From NCBI GenBank assembly GCA_030430165.1, contig JAUIGL010000002.1, forward strand, positions 62,001 through 126,000: a stretch of DNA of 64,000 nt, given 5' to 3'. Positions within the stretch are counted from its first letter, which is position 1. Every line of letters begins with the position of its first letter. The notes beneath the pieces are model-generated. The model saw only the letters and a program-made list of their open reading frames with translations. It made no database searches and was not told where the DNA came from. Below, piece after piece: positions 43,322 through 52,088 of the stretch. This DNA comes from a bacterium. Its GTDB lineage: Bacteria > Desulfobacterota > Binatia > HRBIN30 > CADEER01. A program made the translations under genes and the position numbers.

Positions 43322-45487
43322 ATGAAGCTTCGGTATCTCGTAGCACTCGCTTGTCTTGCGCCCATCGCCTGCAGCAGTGGCGGCGGTGGTGGTGGCAACG
43401 GTGGCGGCGGCACGCCCACCCCGACCGGTCCGCCGGGAACGCCGACGTTCACGCAAACCCCCGACCCCAACGCGACCGATACGCCGACTCCTCCGGTGGT
43501 CGCCGGGAGCGCGCTATTCGTGCGCGCCGATGCCGGCGACGACGGCAACGACGGGCGCGATCCCGCCAACGCATTCCGCACGATATCGGCGGCGCTGGCG
43601 GCCTTGCCGAGCTTGAGCTCGGGTCGCACCGTGGTGGTCGGGCCGGGAACCTACAACGAGCGCATCGCCGACCTTCCGCGCGGCGAATCGAGTCAGCCGG
43701 TCGTGCTCTTCGCTGACCCCAGCGGCGCCTCGACGCAGGACAGCCCGGCCGCCGTCGTTCTCCAGGCGAGCGGCGACGGATCGATGATCCAGGTCGACGA
43801 GAACCAGTTCGTCGAGATCGACGGCTTCGTCATCCGCGGCGGTTCCGGCGGCAACAACGCTGGCGTCGACATCCGCAGCTCGTCGAACGTCACCGTCCGC
43901 AATTGCGAGATCTCCGGCACGTCGAGCCAGGCGGACGGCATCGCCGTGATCAACTCGAACGAGATCCTGCTGATCAACAACTTGGTCTACGACAACGCCC
44001 GCCGCGGCGTCCGCGTCGCCGGCGGCGGCGCCGGCTCGCGACTGGTGCGGCTGATCAACAACACGATCACCGACAACGAGGGGCAGGGGCTGGTCGTCGG
44101 CTCCACCGAAACCGGTTCCGAGGTCGAGATCCTCTTCAACATCTTCCAGAACAATATCGGCCCGCAGGGCCTGCAGATTCTGGTGACCGAGCCGTCGCTC
44201 GAGCTGTTCGCCTCGGACACCAATCTGGTGTTCCCCGGACGGTACGAGCCGGAGGATCTGCCGCAGGATTTCGACATCCTCGAGGATGCGCTGTTCGTCG
44301 ATCCAATCGACAGTGTCTACCTACTGTCCGACGCGGCAGCCGGCCAGTCGGCGACCAGCCCGGCCGTCGACTCCGGTTTTCAGGATGTCTTCCCCGAAGA
44401 CATCCTCGACGAGCTCGAGCTGATCAAGGCGCGGACCACTTCCACCAGCGGCGAGCCCGACACGGGCGAGCTCGATCTCGGATACCACGCCCCGGTTGGT
44501 TCGGGCGGGCCGATCCCCGTCGAGCGCACGTTCTACGTCCGCGAGAGCGGTGACGACGAGCGCTCGTCCGGTCGATCGCCCGAAGATGCCTTCCGCAGTA
44601 TCCGCCGCGCGCTCAACGTCGCCACCGGCGGCGATACGATCATCGTCGGCCCCGGTGCGTACGCCGGACGCTTGCTGATCCAGGAGCAGGCCAGCGCCGA
44701 GGCGCCGCTGACCCTTCGCGCCGACCCGACCGGCGAGCTCACCGAAGATGCCCCGGGGATCGTCGGTGTCGATTCGAGCGGACGCGACACCGGCTTCCGG
44801 CTGATCGGCGCCAGCTGGGTGATCATCGACGGCTTCACGATTCTCGGAGCCACGGCCTCCGGGGTGGAGGTTCGCAGCGGTGCGAGCAACGTCACGGTGC
44901 GCAATTGCTTTATCGACAGCTTCGGCGAGCTCCTGGACGGCGAGGGGGATGGGATCACGGTCGACGACTCCGAGGACATTTCCCTGATCAACAACGTTCT
45001 TTCGTTCAACGACGGCAACGGAATCCAGGTGCGGCGCTCCGAGCGCACGCGCATCATCAACAACACGGTTGCCGAGAACGGCGTGCGTGGCATTCGCGTC
45101 GGCTCGGGCAGTGTTGCTGCGCCGAACACACTGCTGCAGAACAACATCGTCTACTTCAGCGGCACCACCGCGGTCGATTTCAACATGGCTTCGGCCGAGA
45201 CCGCCGAGCTCAGCCACAACCTGGTTTTTCCCGCCGACTACCGGCCGCCGTCGGAGGTCGATCTGCCGCGACCCAACGACATCAACGAGGACGCCAGGTT
45301 CGTCGGCTTCACCGACTTCAGGCTCGACAGCGACAGTCCGGCGCGCAACGCTGCCGACCCCGATACCGACAGCGCGATCCGCGCCGATCTGTCGACCCGT
45401 ACCACGTCGGCAGACGACAGCCCGGACAGCGGCGCGCTCGACATGGGGTACCACTACCCGATCATCGGCGCCGGCGGCGAAGGATAA
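43322..45487 (+). CDS. right-handed beta-helix lipoprotein, two modules
   Basis: A 721-residue lipoprotein (lipobox LAPIAC, then a poly-Gly stretch and a TPTPTGPPGTPTFTQTP linker). Two beta-helix modules follow: the first from LFVRADAGDDGNDGRDPANAF and the second from FYVRESGDDERSSGRSPEDAF, each ending in the D-x-G-x-LDxGYH signature. Both are homologous to the single module in the gene before. GGGAGG precedes the start. The two genes form an operon; a surface carbohydrate-related function is plausible but not shown. Confidence 0.82.
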   Translation: MKLRYLVALACLAPIACSSGGGGGGNGGGGTPTPTGPPGTPTFTQTPDPNATDTPTPPVVAGSALFVRADAGDDGNDGRDPANAFRTISAALAALPSLSSGRTVVVGPGTYNERIADLPRGESSQPVVLFADPSGASTQDSPAAVVLQASGDGSMIQVDENQFVEIDGFVIRGGSGGNNAGVDIRSSSNVTVRNCEISGTSSQADGIAVINSNEILLINNLVYDNARRGVRVAGGGAGSRLVRLINNTITDNEGQGLVVGSTETGSEVEILFNIFQNNIGPQGLQILVTEPSLELFASDTNLVFPGRYEPEDLPQDFDILEDALFVDPIDSVYLLSDAAAGQSATSPAVDSGFQDVFPEDILDELELIKARTTSTSGEPDTGELDLGYHAPVGSGGPIPVERTFYVRESGDDERSSGRSPEDAFRSIRRALNVATGGDTIIVGPGAYAGRLLIQEQASAEAPLTLRADPTGELTEDAPGIVGVDSSGRDTGFRLIGASWVIIDGFTILGATASGVEVRSGASNVTVRNCFIDSFGELLDGEGDGITVDDSEDISLINNVLSFNDGNGIQVRRSERTRIINNTVAENGVRGIRVGSGSVAAPNTLLQNNIVYFSGTTAVDFNMASAETAELSHNLVFPADYRPPSEVDLPRPNDINEDARFVGFTDFRLDSDSPARNAADPDTDSAIRADLSTRTTSADDSPDSGALDMGYHYPIIGAGGEG

Positions 45488-45493
45488 CCGATT

Positions 45494-45538
45494 GACGTCA
45501 TGCGCGGGCGTGCGAAGCTGACGCCCGCGCATGACGTC
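45494..45538. promoter_or_regulatory. perfect 18-base-stem hairpin covering a start codon
   Basis: Arms 45494-45511 (GACGTCATGCGCGGGCGT) and 45521-45538 are perfect complements with a 9-base loop. The ATG of the methyltransferase gene (45531) lies in the right arm, so the stem would hide the start when folded. It is also seven bases past the upstream gene's stop, so it could act as a terminator, but no T-tract follows. Confidence 0.7.
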
Positions 45539-46256
45539 TCCGCTCAAACGGACACTTGCTCCGCTGGCGAGTACCCCTCTGCATCCGCAGTGGTTGGTGC
45601 GTCGCGCGCGCGCGCGCCTGGTGGCTTACCTGCCGACGATCGAGCCCGGCTCGCTGGTCATCGACATCGGCTGTTTCGACCGCTGGCCGGTGCGTCACCT
45701 TCCCTCTTCGTGCCGCTACATCGGTCTCGACTATCTGGAAACGGCCGAGAACTGGTACGGAACCAAGCCTGACGTCTACGCAGACGCCGCCGCGCTGCCG
45801 TTTGCCGACGGGTCTGCCGACGTCGTCATGATGTTCAGCGTTCTCGAGCATCTCGCCGACCCCGAACGGGTGCTGGCCGACATCCGGCGTTTGTTGCGGC
45901 CGGCCGGTAGGCTGGTGATGCAGGTGCCGTTTCTCTATCCGCTGCACGACCGCCCGCGCGACTTCGGGCGTTTCACCGAGTACGGCCTGCGCCGCACGGC
46001 GACCGCCACGGGCTTGGAGCTGGTCGAATGTGAGCCGATCGGTGGCCCGCTCGAGACTTCCGCCCTGCTCGCCAACATCGCGATGTCGCGCGCGGTTCTC
46101 GACTGGGCAGCCCAACGCAACCCGCTCGCGCTGCTTGGGGCGGGACTGCCGGTCGCGGTCGTCGCGACCAACCTGCTGGCGCGCGCGCTGACCTCGTTGG
46201 GGCGTAGCAGCGACATGATGCCTTTCGCCTACCACGTTGTCCTCGAGGCGGGTTGA
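45531..46256 (+). CDS. class I SAM-dependent methyltransferase
   Basis: A 241-residue methyltransferase of the Methyltransf_11 type. SAM-binding motif I is VIDIGCFDRW, motif II is PFADGSADVVMMFSVLEH, and motif III is RLLRPAGRLVMQVPF. The C-terminal part includes hydrophobic stretches (LALLGAGLPVAVVATNLLARA) that could be a membrane contact. Its substrate is unknown. Similar proteins act in lipid or surface glycan synthesis. The start codon is within a perfect hairpin. A 192-base gap separates it from the respiratory cluster, which may hold that cluster's promoter. Confidence 0.82.
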   Translation: MTSPLKRTLAPLASTPLHPQWLVRRARARLVAYLPTIEPGSLVIDIGCFDRWPVRHLPSSCRYIGLDYLETAENWYGTKPDVYADAAALPFADGSADVVMMFSVLEHLADPERVLADIRRLLRPAGRLVMQVPFLYPLHDRPRDFGRFTEYGLRRTATATGLELVECEPIGGPLETSALLANIAMSRAVLDWAAQRNPLALLGAGLPVAVVATNLLARALTSLGRSSDMMPFAYHVVLEAG

Positions 46257-46428
46257 TTCCACCGACCCGTTCGAGAGCTCGGAAGTCGAAGCAGCAGCCT
46301 TCCGGAATTTGGGAACAGATGTTTGCGCGATCGTTGGCAGGCCGTCGATCGGAGTTTGGCTCGAAGGTTGAAGTTGAGGACGGGCTGCTGTTTTGTTTGC
46401 GGAAAGTCGTCCCAGGGAGGAGAGAGCT

Positions 46429-46452
46429 GTGACAATGGCGGGTGCATTGTGA
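46429..46452 (+). CDS. possible 7-codon leader ORF
   Basis: GGGAGG (46415-46420) lies eight bases before GTG 46429, which opens a 7-codon frame (MTMAGAL). Its TGA stop (46450-46452) overlaps the GTG start of the Rieske gene (46449). This could couple translation of the Rieske gene to a strong ribosome site. It might equally be chance, so confidence is low. Confidence 0.3.
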   Translation: MTMAGAL

Positions 46453-47063
46453 CGGATCAGGCAGAGAGACGTGGTATCTCGGCGCGGATGCGGGCTCGTA
46501 TCCCGTTTCTGGCGATGGCGGCGGGCCTGACCGCCAGCTACGGGACCCTGATCGGCTACATGGGTCGCTTTCTCTACCCGGCGCGACGGCGGCCGGCGAG
46601 CTGGGTTTACGTTGCCCAGCTGCGCGGCTGGCGCAGCGGCGAGTCGCGGCGCTTCAAGGCGCCATCGGGCGAGACCGTCAACGTGACCCGTTCGACGGTC
46701 AACGGCGACGCCGCCGACTTCAGCGCGCGCTCCAGCGTCTGCCCCCACCTGGGCTGTCAGGTGCACTGGGAGCCGCACAACAATCGCTACTTCTGCCCCT
46801 GCCACAACGGGGTGTTCGCTCCGGACGGCACCGCGGTTTCCGGCCCGCCGGCGGATGCCGGTCAGTCGCTGTCTTCCTACCCGCTGCGCGTCGACAGTGG
46901 CTTGCTGTACATCGAGGTGCCCACCGAAAAGCTGCAGTTGGCGGCAGCGCCGCGCGGGCGCGGCGGTTCGCTCCTGGCGCGAGTCGATCAGCCGGCAGGC
47001 GCGGGTCACGACCCCTGCCTGGCGGCGGCCTTCGGCGAGGAGGATTCGGTTGAATCCAGTTAG
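46449..47063 (+). CDS. Rieske iron-sulfur protein
   Basis: A 204-residue [2Fe-2S] protein anchored by one N-terminal helix (FLAMAAGLTASYGTLIGYMG). Cluster ligands are Cys98/His100 (CPHLGC) and Cys116/His119 (CPCH); Cys103 and Cys118 form the usual disulfide. It should take an electron from quinol at the Qo site of the adjacent cytochrome b. The start GTG 46449 is preceded by GGCGGG; Met at 46488 is possible. Its end overlaps the cytochrome b start by 14 bases. First firm gene of a five-gene redox operon. Confidence 0.92.
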   Translation: MTDQAERRGISARMRARIPFLAMAAGLTASYGTLIGYMGRFLYPARRRPASWVYVAQLRGWRSGESRRFKAPSGETVNVTRSTVNGDAADFSARSSVCPHLGCQVHWEPHNNRYFCPCHNGVFAPDGTAVSGPPADAGQSLSSYPLRVDSGLLYIEVPTEKLQLAAAPRGRGGSLLARVDQPAGAGHDPCLAAAFGEEDSVESS

Positions 47064-48099
47064 CCGATGGTTGCGAGAGCGGCTTCCGCTCTCCGGCGAC
47101 ACGCTGCGCGAGCTGACCAACGAGCCGGTTCCGAACCACCTCAAACGGTGGTGGTACTGTCTCGGCGGCACACCGGCTTACCTATTCGTCGTGCAGATCG
47201 CGACCGGGATTCTGCTCGCCGTCTACTACGAGCCGTCTTCGCGCACCGCCTACCAGTCGATTCGCTACATCACCGAGGAAGCGAGCTTCGGCTGGTACAT
47301 CCGCAGCCTCCACAAGTGGGCGGCGACGCTGATGATCGCGACCGTGGTGCTGCACCAGATGCGGGTCTTCTTTACCGGTGCCTACCGCGCGCCGCGCGAG
47401 CTCAACTGGATGGTCGGGATGGGCCTGTTGGTGCTGACCCTGCTGACCGGATTCACCGGCTACAGCCTGGCCTTCGAGCAGCTCAGCTACTGGGGCGCCA
47501 CGGTCGCCGCCAACATCAGCCTGGGTGTGCCGGTGGTCGGCGAGTTCCTGCGCGACATGCTGCTCGCCGGCGAGGTCTACAACGAGCGCACCTTGCCGCG
47601 CTTCTTCATTCTGCACGCCGCCGTGCTGCCGGTCGGAATGGTCGGTTTGATTGCGGTTCACATCGCCCTGATTCGCCTGTACGGCGTCACCGAGCTGCAG
47701 GACGAGGACGATCCGGCGTCGACCGCCGGCCACTTCAATTTCTTTCCGGATCACCTGCTCACCGAGGTCGTCCTCGGCCTGAGCCTGATGATTCTGCTCA
47801 CCACCCTGGCGATCGTCTTTCCCGCGGAGATCGGCCCCCCGGCCGACCCGCTGTCGACCCCCGAGGTGATCAAGCCCGAGTGGTTCTTCTACGCCACCTT
47901 CCGTTGGCTGAAGATCTTCCCGGGGCAGATGGCCATTCTGTCGACCGGGCTGATCGTTTTTCTGATGTTCGTCTGGCCCTTCATCGACGCGCGCATGCGG
48001 CGCGCCTGGCCCGCCACCGAGATCAGCATGGGTGTCGGGGTGGTGGCGGTGTTGACGATCATCGCGCTGACCGTTTGGGAAGCGGTCGTCGCTCACTGA
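47050..48099 (+). CDS. cytochrome b (bc1/b6f-type quinol oxidase subunit)
   Basis: A 349-residue membrane protein joining the cytochrome b6-type N-terminal part with part of the subunit IV-like region. Haem-ligand histidines are in SLHKWAATLM and VLHQMRVFFTG (second helix) and in FILHAAVLP and IAVHIALIR (fourth). The Qo motif is PEWFFY rather than PEWY. TTG 47050 is the start, with GAGGAGG six bases upstream; it overlaps the Rieske stop. No cytochrome c1/f gene is present; the octahaem and tetrahaem proteins downstream may accept the electrons. Confidence 0.92.
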   Translation: MNPVSRWLRERLPLSGDTLRELTNEPVPNHLKRWWYCLGGTPAYLFVVQIATGILLAVYYEPSSRTAYQSIRYITEEASFGWYIRSLHKWAATLMIATVVLHQMRVFFTGAYRAPRELNWMVGMGLLVLTLLTGFTGYSLAFEQLSYWGATVAANISLGVPVVGEFLRDMLLAGEVYNERTLPRFFILHAAVLPVGMVGLIAVHIALIRLYGVTELQDEDDPASTAGHFNFFPDHLLTEVVLGLSLMILLTTLAIVFPAEIGPPADPLSTPEVIKPEWFFYATFRWLKIFPGQMAILSTGLIVFLMFVWPFIDARMRRAWPATEISMGVGVVAVLTIIALTVWEAVVAH

Positions 48100-48121
48100 T
48101 GAGAATCGAGGAGAAGAAAGA

Positions 48122-49735
48122 GTGACGTTGCGAACGAAACAGTGGGTAATCGCCGCTCTGGCTACGGTGTTCCTGGTCTCGTTGGTGTTCGTTCAGTGGA
48201 TGGAAGTAATCCGCAAGAGCGAGGAGAGCGGCCAACGACCGGTTTCGATCGCGGTGCCAGCCTCCTCGAAGGCATGCGCCGACTGTCACGGGTCGACCAC
48301 GCCCGCCCTGGTCGATCACTGGGAAGGCAGCACCCACGCGCGCAAGGGCGTCGCCTGCGTCGAGTGCCACAGCGCCGAAACCGACGACGCCGATTCCTTC
48401 GAGCACTACGGAGTGACCATTGCCACCATCGTCACCCCGCGCGATTGCGGCGGTTGCCACGCCGAAGTGGTGGCCGAGTTCACCGGCAGCCACCATGCAA
48501 AGGCCGGTAACATCCTCGCCTCGCTCGACAACTTCCTGGCCGAGTCGGTCGAGGGCGCGCGCATGCCGTTCAATCCGCATTCCGAGACTCCAGGGCGTTC
48601 GGTCGACCTGGTGAGCGGTTCGGCGAGTGTCGACGTCGGCTGCAAGCAATGCCACGGCAGCAAGATCGGCTTTCAATCGAGCGATGGCGGCGTCATCACG
48701 GTCGACGACCTTCGCCCTGATGCCGACGGCAAGCCGACCAACCGCGACGCCGTCGCCAGGATCGCACGCAACGAGAATGGCAAACCTCTGCTCGATGCGT
48801 CGACCTGGCCGAACACGGGGATCGGTCGCCTCAACCTCGACGGGTCGCTCGGCTCCTGCTCGGCCTGCCACAGCCGTCACGACTTTTCGCCGCGGCGCGC
48901 GCGTCAGCCCGAGAACTGCGGCAAGTGCCACCTCGGACCGGATCACCCGCAGAAGGAGATCTACGAGGAATCGAAACACGGCGTCGCCTACCGCGATCTC
49001 CGCGAGACGATGAATCTCGACGCCGAAGACTGGGTGCTCGGCGTCGACTACACCCAGGCGCCGACCTGCGCGACCTGTCACATGTCGGGACACTCGCGCA
49101 ACGACGGCAAGGTGACGCACGATCCGGGCCTGCGTATCTCTTGGACCAATCGCCCGCCGGTCAGCCTGGTGATGGACACCGACATCAACAACAAGGTGGT
49201 CACGTCGACCGATCCCGCGGAGCGCGCGCAGCTGGTGTCGGATACCTGGCAGCAGAAACGGCAGCGCATGAAGGACGTTTGCGGCCACTGCCACACGCCC
49301 GACTACATCAACGGTTTCTACGAGCAGTACGACGACCTCGTCATTCTCTACAACGAGAAGTTCGCCAAGCCCGGTATCGCCATCATGAAGGCTCTGGCCG
49401 ACAGCGGACTCCGCACGCCGACCCAGTTCGATGAAGAGATCGAGTGGATCTGGTTCTACCTGTGGCACCACGAGGGCCGTCGAGCGCGTCACGGCGCGGC
49501 GATGATGGCGCCCGATTACGCGCACTGGCACGGCATGTACGAGGTCGCCGAGCGCTTCTACATGGAGCTGATTCCGGTCGCGCAGGAAATGGCTGCGCAC
49601 GGTACTGCGACGCAGAAGGCGGCGGTCGACGCCGTCATCGACGAGGTCCTGGCGCGGCCCGAGCACCAGTGGTTTCTCGCCGACCGCGCGGCTCGGCAAG
49701 CGGCGGCGCACGCCGCGCCGGAGGTCGAGCAATGA
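48122..49735 (+). CDS. octahaem cytochrome c, hydroxylamine oxidoreductase-like
   Basis: A 537-residue periplasmic cytochrome, probably anchored by its N-terminal helix (WVIAALATVFLVSLVFVQW). Eight CXXCH sites are visible: CADCH, CVECH, CGGCH, CKQCH, CSACH, CGKCH, CATCH and CGHCH. Haem number, order and the C-terminal region (WHHEGRRARHGAAMMAPDYAHWHG) match the HAO family, which includes hydroxylamine oxidoreductase and reductive octahaem nitrite/hydroxylamine enzymes. Tyr466 in MMAPDYAHWHG may correspond to the cross-linking Tyr of oxidative HAO; alignment is needed. Start is GTG with GAGGAG eight bases before. Its stop overlaps the NapA-like start (ATGA). Confidence 0.9.
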   Translation: MTLRTKQWVIAALATVFLVSLVFVQWMEVIRKSEESGQRPVSIAVPASSKACADCHGSTTPALVDHWEGSTHARKGVACVECHSAETDDADSFEHYGVTIATIVTPRDCGGCHAEVVAEFTGSHHAKAGNILASLDNFLAESVEGARMPFNPHSETPGRSVDLVSGSASVDVGCKQCHGSKIGFQSSDGGVITVDDLRPDADGKPTNRDAVARIARNENGKPLLDASTWPNTGIGRLNLDGSLGSCSACHSRHDFSPRRARQPENCGKCHLGPDHPQKEIYEESKHGVAYRDLRETMNLDAEDWVLGVDYTQAPTCATCHMSGHSRNDGKVTHDPGLRISWTNRPPVSLVMDTDINNKVVTSTDPAERAQLVSDTWQQKRQRMKDVCGHCHTPDYINGFYEQYDDLVILYNEKFAKPGIAIMKALADSGLRTPTQFDEEIEWIWFYLWHHEGRRARHGAAMMAPDYAHWHGMYEVAERFYMELIPVAQEMAAHGTATQKAAVDAVIDEVLARPEHQWFLADRAARQAAAHAAPEVEQ

Positions 49736-52086
49736 AGCGCCGTGAGTTCCTGCAGAGCCTGGCTCTGGCCGCGGCCGGGGTCGCCGCCCACTCACCGGCC
49801 GATCGCGCGGCCGCCGAGGGTATGCGCGATGCGGCCCAGATCGATCCCTCCGACTTGACCTGGGGCAAAGCGCCGTGCCGCTTCTGCGGCACCGGTTGCG
49901 GCGTCGAGGTCGGAACCCGCGACGGACGTGTCGCCGCGGTGCGCGGCGACCGCAAGAGCCCGGTCAACCGCGGGCTGCTCTGCGTCAAGGGCTATCACCT
50001 GCCGGGCTTCCTGTACGGTGAAGACCGACTGACCAAACCGATGCTGAGGCTCGCCGACGGTTCGTTCGAAGCGATCAGCTGGGACGCGGCGCTCGACATG
50101 ATTGCCGAACGCTACGCCAAGGTTCTCGAGACGGACGGGCCCGACGCCGTGGCCATGTACGGCTCGGGCCAGTGGACGGTCCACGATGGCTACGCCGCGC
50201 TGAAGTGGGTGAAAGCCGGGATGCGATCGAACAATCTCGAGGCCAACGCGCGGCTGTGTATGGCGAGCGCGGTGATGGGCTTCATGACGCAGTTCCAGAG
50301 CGACGAGCCGATGGGCTGCTACGAGGACTTCGAAGCCGGCGACGACTTCTTCCTGTGGGGCAACAACATGGCCGAGATGCATCCGGTCCTGTTCAGCCGC
50401 ATCCTCGAGACCAAGCGGCAGCGGGGCGACGTGCGCATCGTCGACATCGCCACCCGGCGCACGCCGACCTCCGACTACGCCGATCTCTATGTCGAAATCC
50501 GACCGGGCACCGACCTCGCCCTGGCCAACGGCATCCTGCAACAGATTCTCGCCAAGGGATGGGTCGCCGAGTCTTTCGTTCGCGAGAACGTGGTCTTCCA
50601 GCGCGGCAACGAAGATCTCGAGGAGATCGGCTGGGGCTGCTACGGCGCCCAGAAAGATCGCTACACCTTCGCCGACAGCGGCCGCGACTCTTCGATCGAG
50701 GAGCTCGGCAAGTTTCTCGCCGACTACACTCCCGACAAGGTCGCCACTCTTTGCGGCATCCCGAGTGCCCAGGTCGAGACCCTTGCCGAGATGTACGGTG
50801 CTTCCAATCGCGGCACGGTCAGCCTGTGGTGCATGGGCGTCAATCAGCACACCCGTGGCACCTGGATGAACAACCTGCTCAACGACATCCACCTGCTGAC
50901 CGGAAAGATCGGTCGTCCGGGCGCCAACCCGCTATCGCTCACCGGACAACCTTCGGCCTGCGGTACCGTGCGCGAGGTCGGCACCCTGAGCAACCGCCTG
51001 CCTTCCGACCGACTGGTGACCAAAGACGAGCACCGCACGACCGCTGAGCAGATCTGGGGACTCGAGCCCGGCACCCTGCCTGCCAAACCGGGCTACCACA
51101 CGGTCGACATGTTCCGCGCGCTGAGCCGCGGCGACATCAAGGCGATCTGGATCCAGACCACCAACCCTTGGGTCTCCCTGCCCAACCTCAATCGGTTCGA
51201 GCGCTCGCCCGGTGACGGCCGCTTCATCGTCGTCAGCGACATCTATCCGACGCCGACGACGCAGGTCGCCGATCTGGTTCTGCCGTCCTCGGCATGGGTC
51301 GAGCGCGAAGGAGTGTTCGGCAACACCGAGCGCCGCACCCAGCAATGGAACAAGCTCGCCGATCCTCCCGGCGAGGCGCGCGAGGATGCGTGGCAGATCA
51401 TCGAGGTGGCGCGCCGCATGGGCATGGGACATCTCTTCCCGTGGGGCGAGGACGAGTGGCACGAGGCGATGTACGAAGAGTACCGGCGCTTCTCGCTCGG
51501 AACCGGTAAGGACGTCGCTTCCTACGCGCAACTCAAAGAGACCCGCGGGATGCGATGGCCGGTGGTCGACGGCAAGGAGACCGCGTACCGCTATGCTGCC
51601 GGCCGCGACCCGTACGTCACCAAGAGCAAGGGCGTTCACTTCTACAAGGCGAAGAAGTACGGTGAAAAGGCGGCCTTCTGGCTGCGCCCGTACCAGCCTC
51701 CGGCAGAGGTGCCCGACGACGAGTTTCCTCTGTGGCTGACCACCGGCCGGGTGTTGGAGCACTGGCACACTGGTTCGATGACTCGGCGCGTGCGCCAGCT
51801 CTACCAAGCGGTGCCGAAGGCCTACGTGGAGCTCAATCGCAGCGACGCAATCGACCTCGAGGTCGGCACCGGCGACCGGGTTCGCATCGTCAGCCGGCGC
51901 GGTGCGCTCGAAGCAACGGTCGAAGTGGACGGCCGCGGCAAACCTCCGCGCGGCACCGTGTTCATGCCGTTCTTCGACGAGTCGATTCTCGTCAACCAGC
52001 TGACCCTCGATGCGATGGACAACATCAGCAAGGAGCCGGATTACAAGAAGTGCGCCGTGCGCGTGGAGAGGGTAGCGCGAGGGTAG
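49732..52086 (+). CDS. NapA-type periplasmic molybdoenzyme (nitrate reductase family)
   Basis: A 784-residue bis-MGD molybdoenzyme with a twin-arginine signal (KRREFLQSLALAAAGVAA). [4Fe-4S] ligands are Cys49, Cys52, Cys56 and Cys84 with the electron-relay Lys86 (CVKG). The molybdenum ligand is Cys176 in the NapA-like context NARLCMASAVMGFM. WCMGVNQHTRGTWMNNLLNDIHLLTGKIGRPG and the C-terminal dinucleotide-binding domain (LTTGRVLEHWHTGSMT) also match NapA. It is slightly shorter than E. coli NapA. The start overlaps the octahaem stop; a tetrahaem NapB-like gene follows after two bases. NapD/NapL-type chaperones are not in the window. Confidence 0.92.
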   Translation: MKRREFLQSLALAAAGVAAHSPADRAAAEGMRDAAQIDPSDLTWGKAPCRFCGTGCGVEVGTRDGRVAAVRGDRKSPVNRGLLCVKGYHLPGFLYGEDRLTKPMLRLADGSFEAISWDAALDMIAERYAKVLETDGPDAVAMYGSGQWTVHDGYAALKWVKAGMRSNNLEANARLCMASAVMGFMTQFQSDEPMGCYEDFEAGDDFFLWGNNMAEMHPVLFSRILETKRQRGDVRIVDIATRRTPTSDYADLYVEIRPGTDLALANGILQQILAKGWVAESFVRENVVFQRGNEDLEEIGWGCYGAQKDRYTFADSGRDSSIEELGKFLADYTPDKVATLCGIPSAQVETLAEMYGASNRGTVSLWCMGVNQHTRGTWMNNLLNDIHLLTGKIGRPGANPLSLTGQPSACGTVREVGTLSNRLPSDRLVTKDEHRTTAEQIWGLEPGTLPAKPGYHTVDMFRALSRGDIKAIWIQTTNPWVSLPNLNRFERSPGDGRFIVVSDIYPTPTTQVADLVLPSSAWVEREGVFGNTERRTQQWNKLADPPGEAREDAWQIIEVARRMGMGHLFPWGEDEWHEAMYEEYRRFSLGTGKDVASYAQLKETRGMRWPVVDGKETAYRYAAGRDPYVTKSKGVHFYKAKKYGEKAAFWLRPYQPPAEVPDDEFPLWLTTGRVLEHWHTGSMTRRVRQLYQAVPKAYVELNRSDAIDLEVGTGDRVRIVSRRGALEATVEVDGRGKPPRGTVFMPFFDESILVNQLTLDAMDNISKEPDYKKCAVRVERVARG

Positions 52087-52088
52087 CG

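Noticed and set aside
46855..47049. N-terminal extension of cytochrome b
   Set aside because: It lies inside the Rieske gene in another frame; TTG 47050 has a strong ribosome site.
49444..49731. N-terminal extension of the NapA-like protein
   Set aside because: It lies inside the octahaem gene; the twin-arginine signal begins at 49732.
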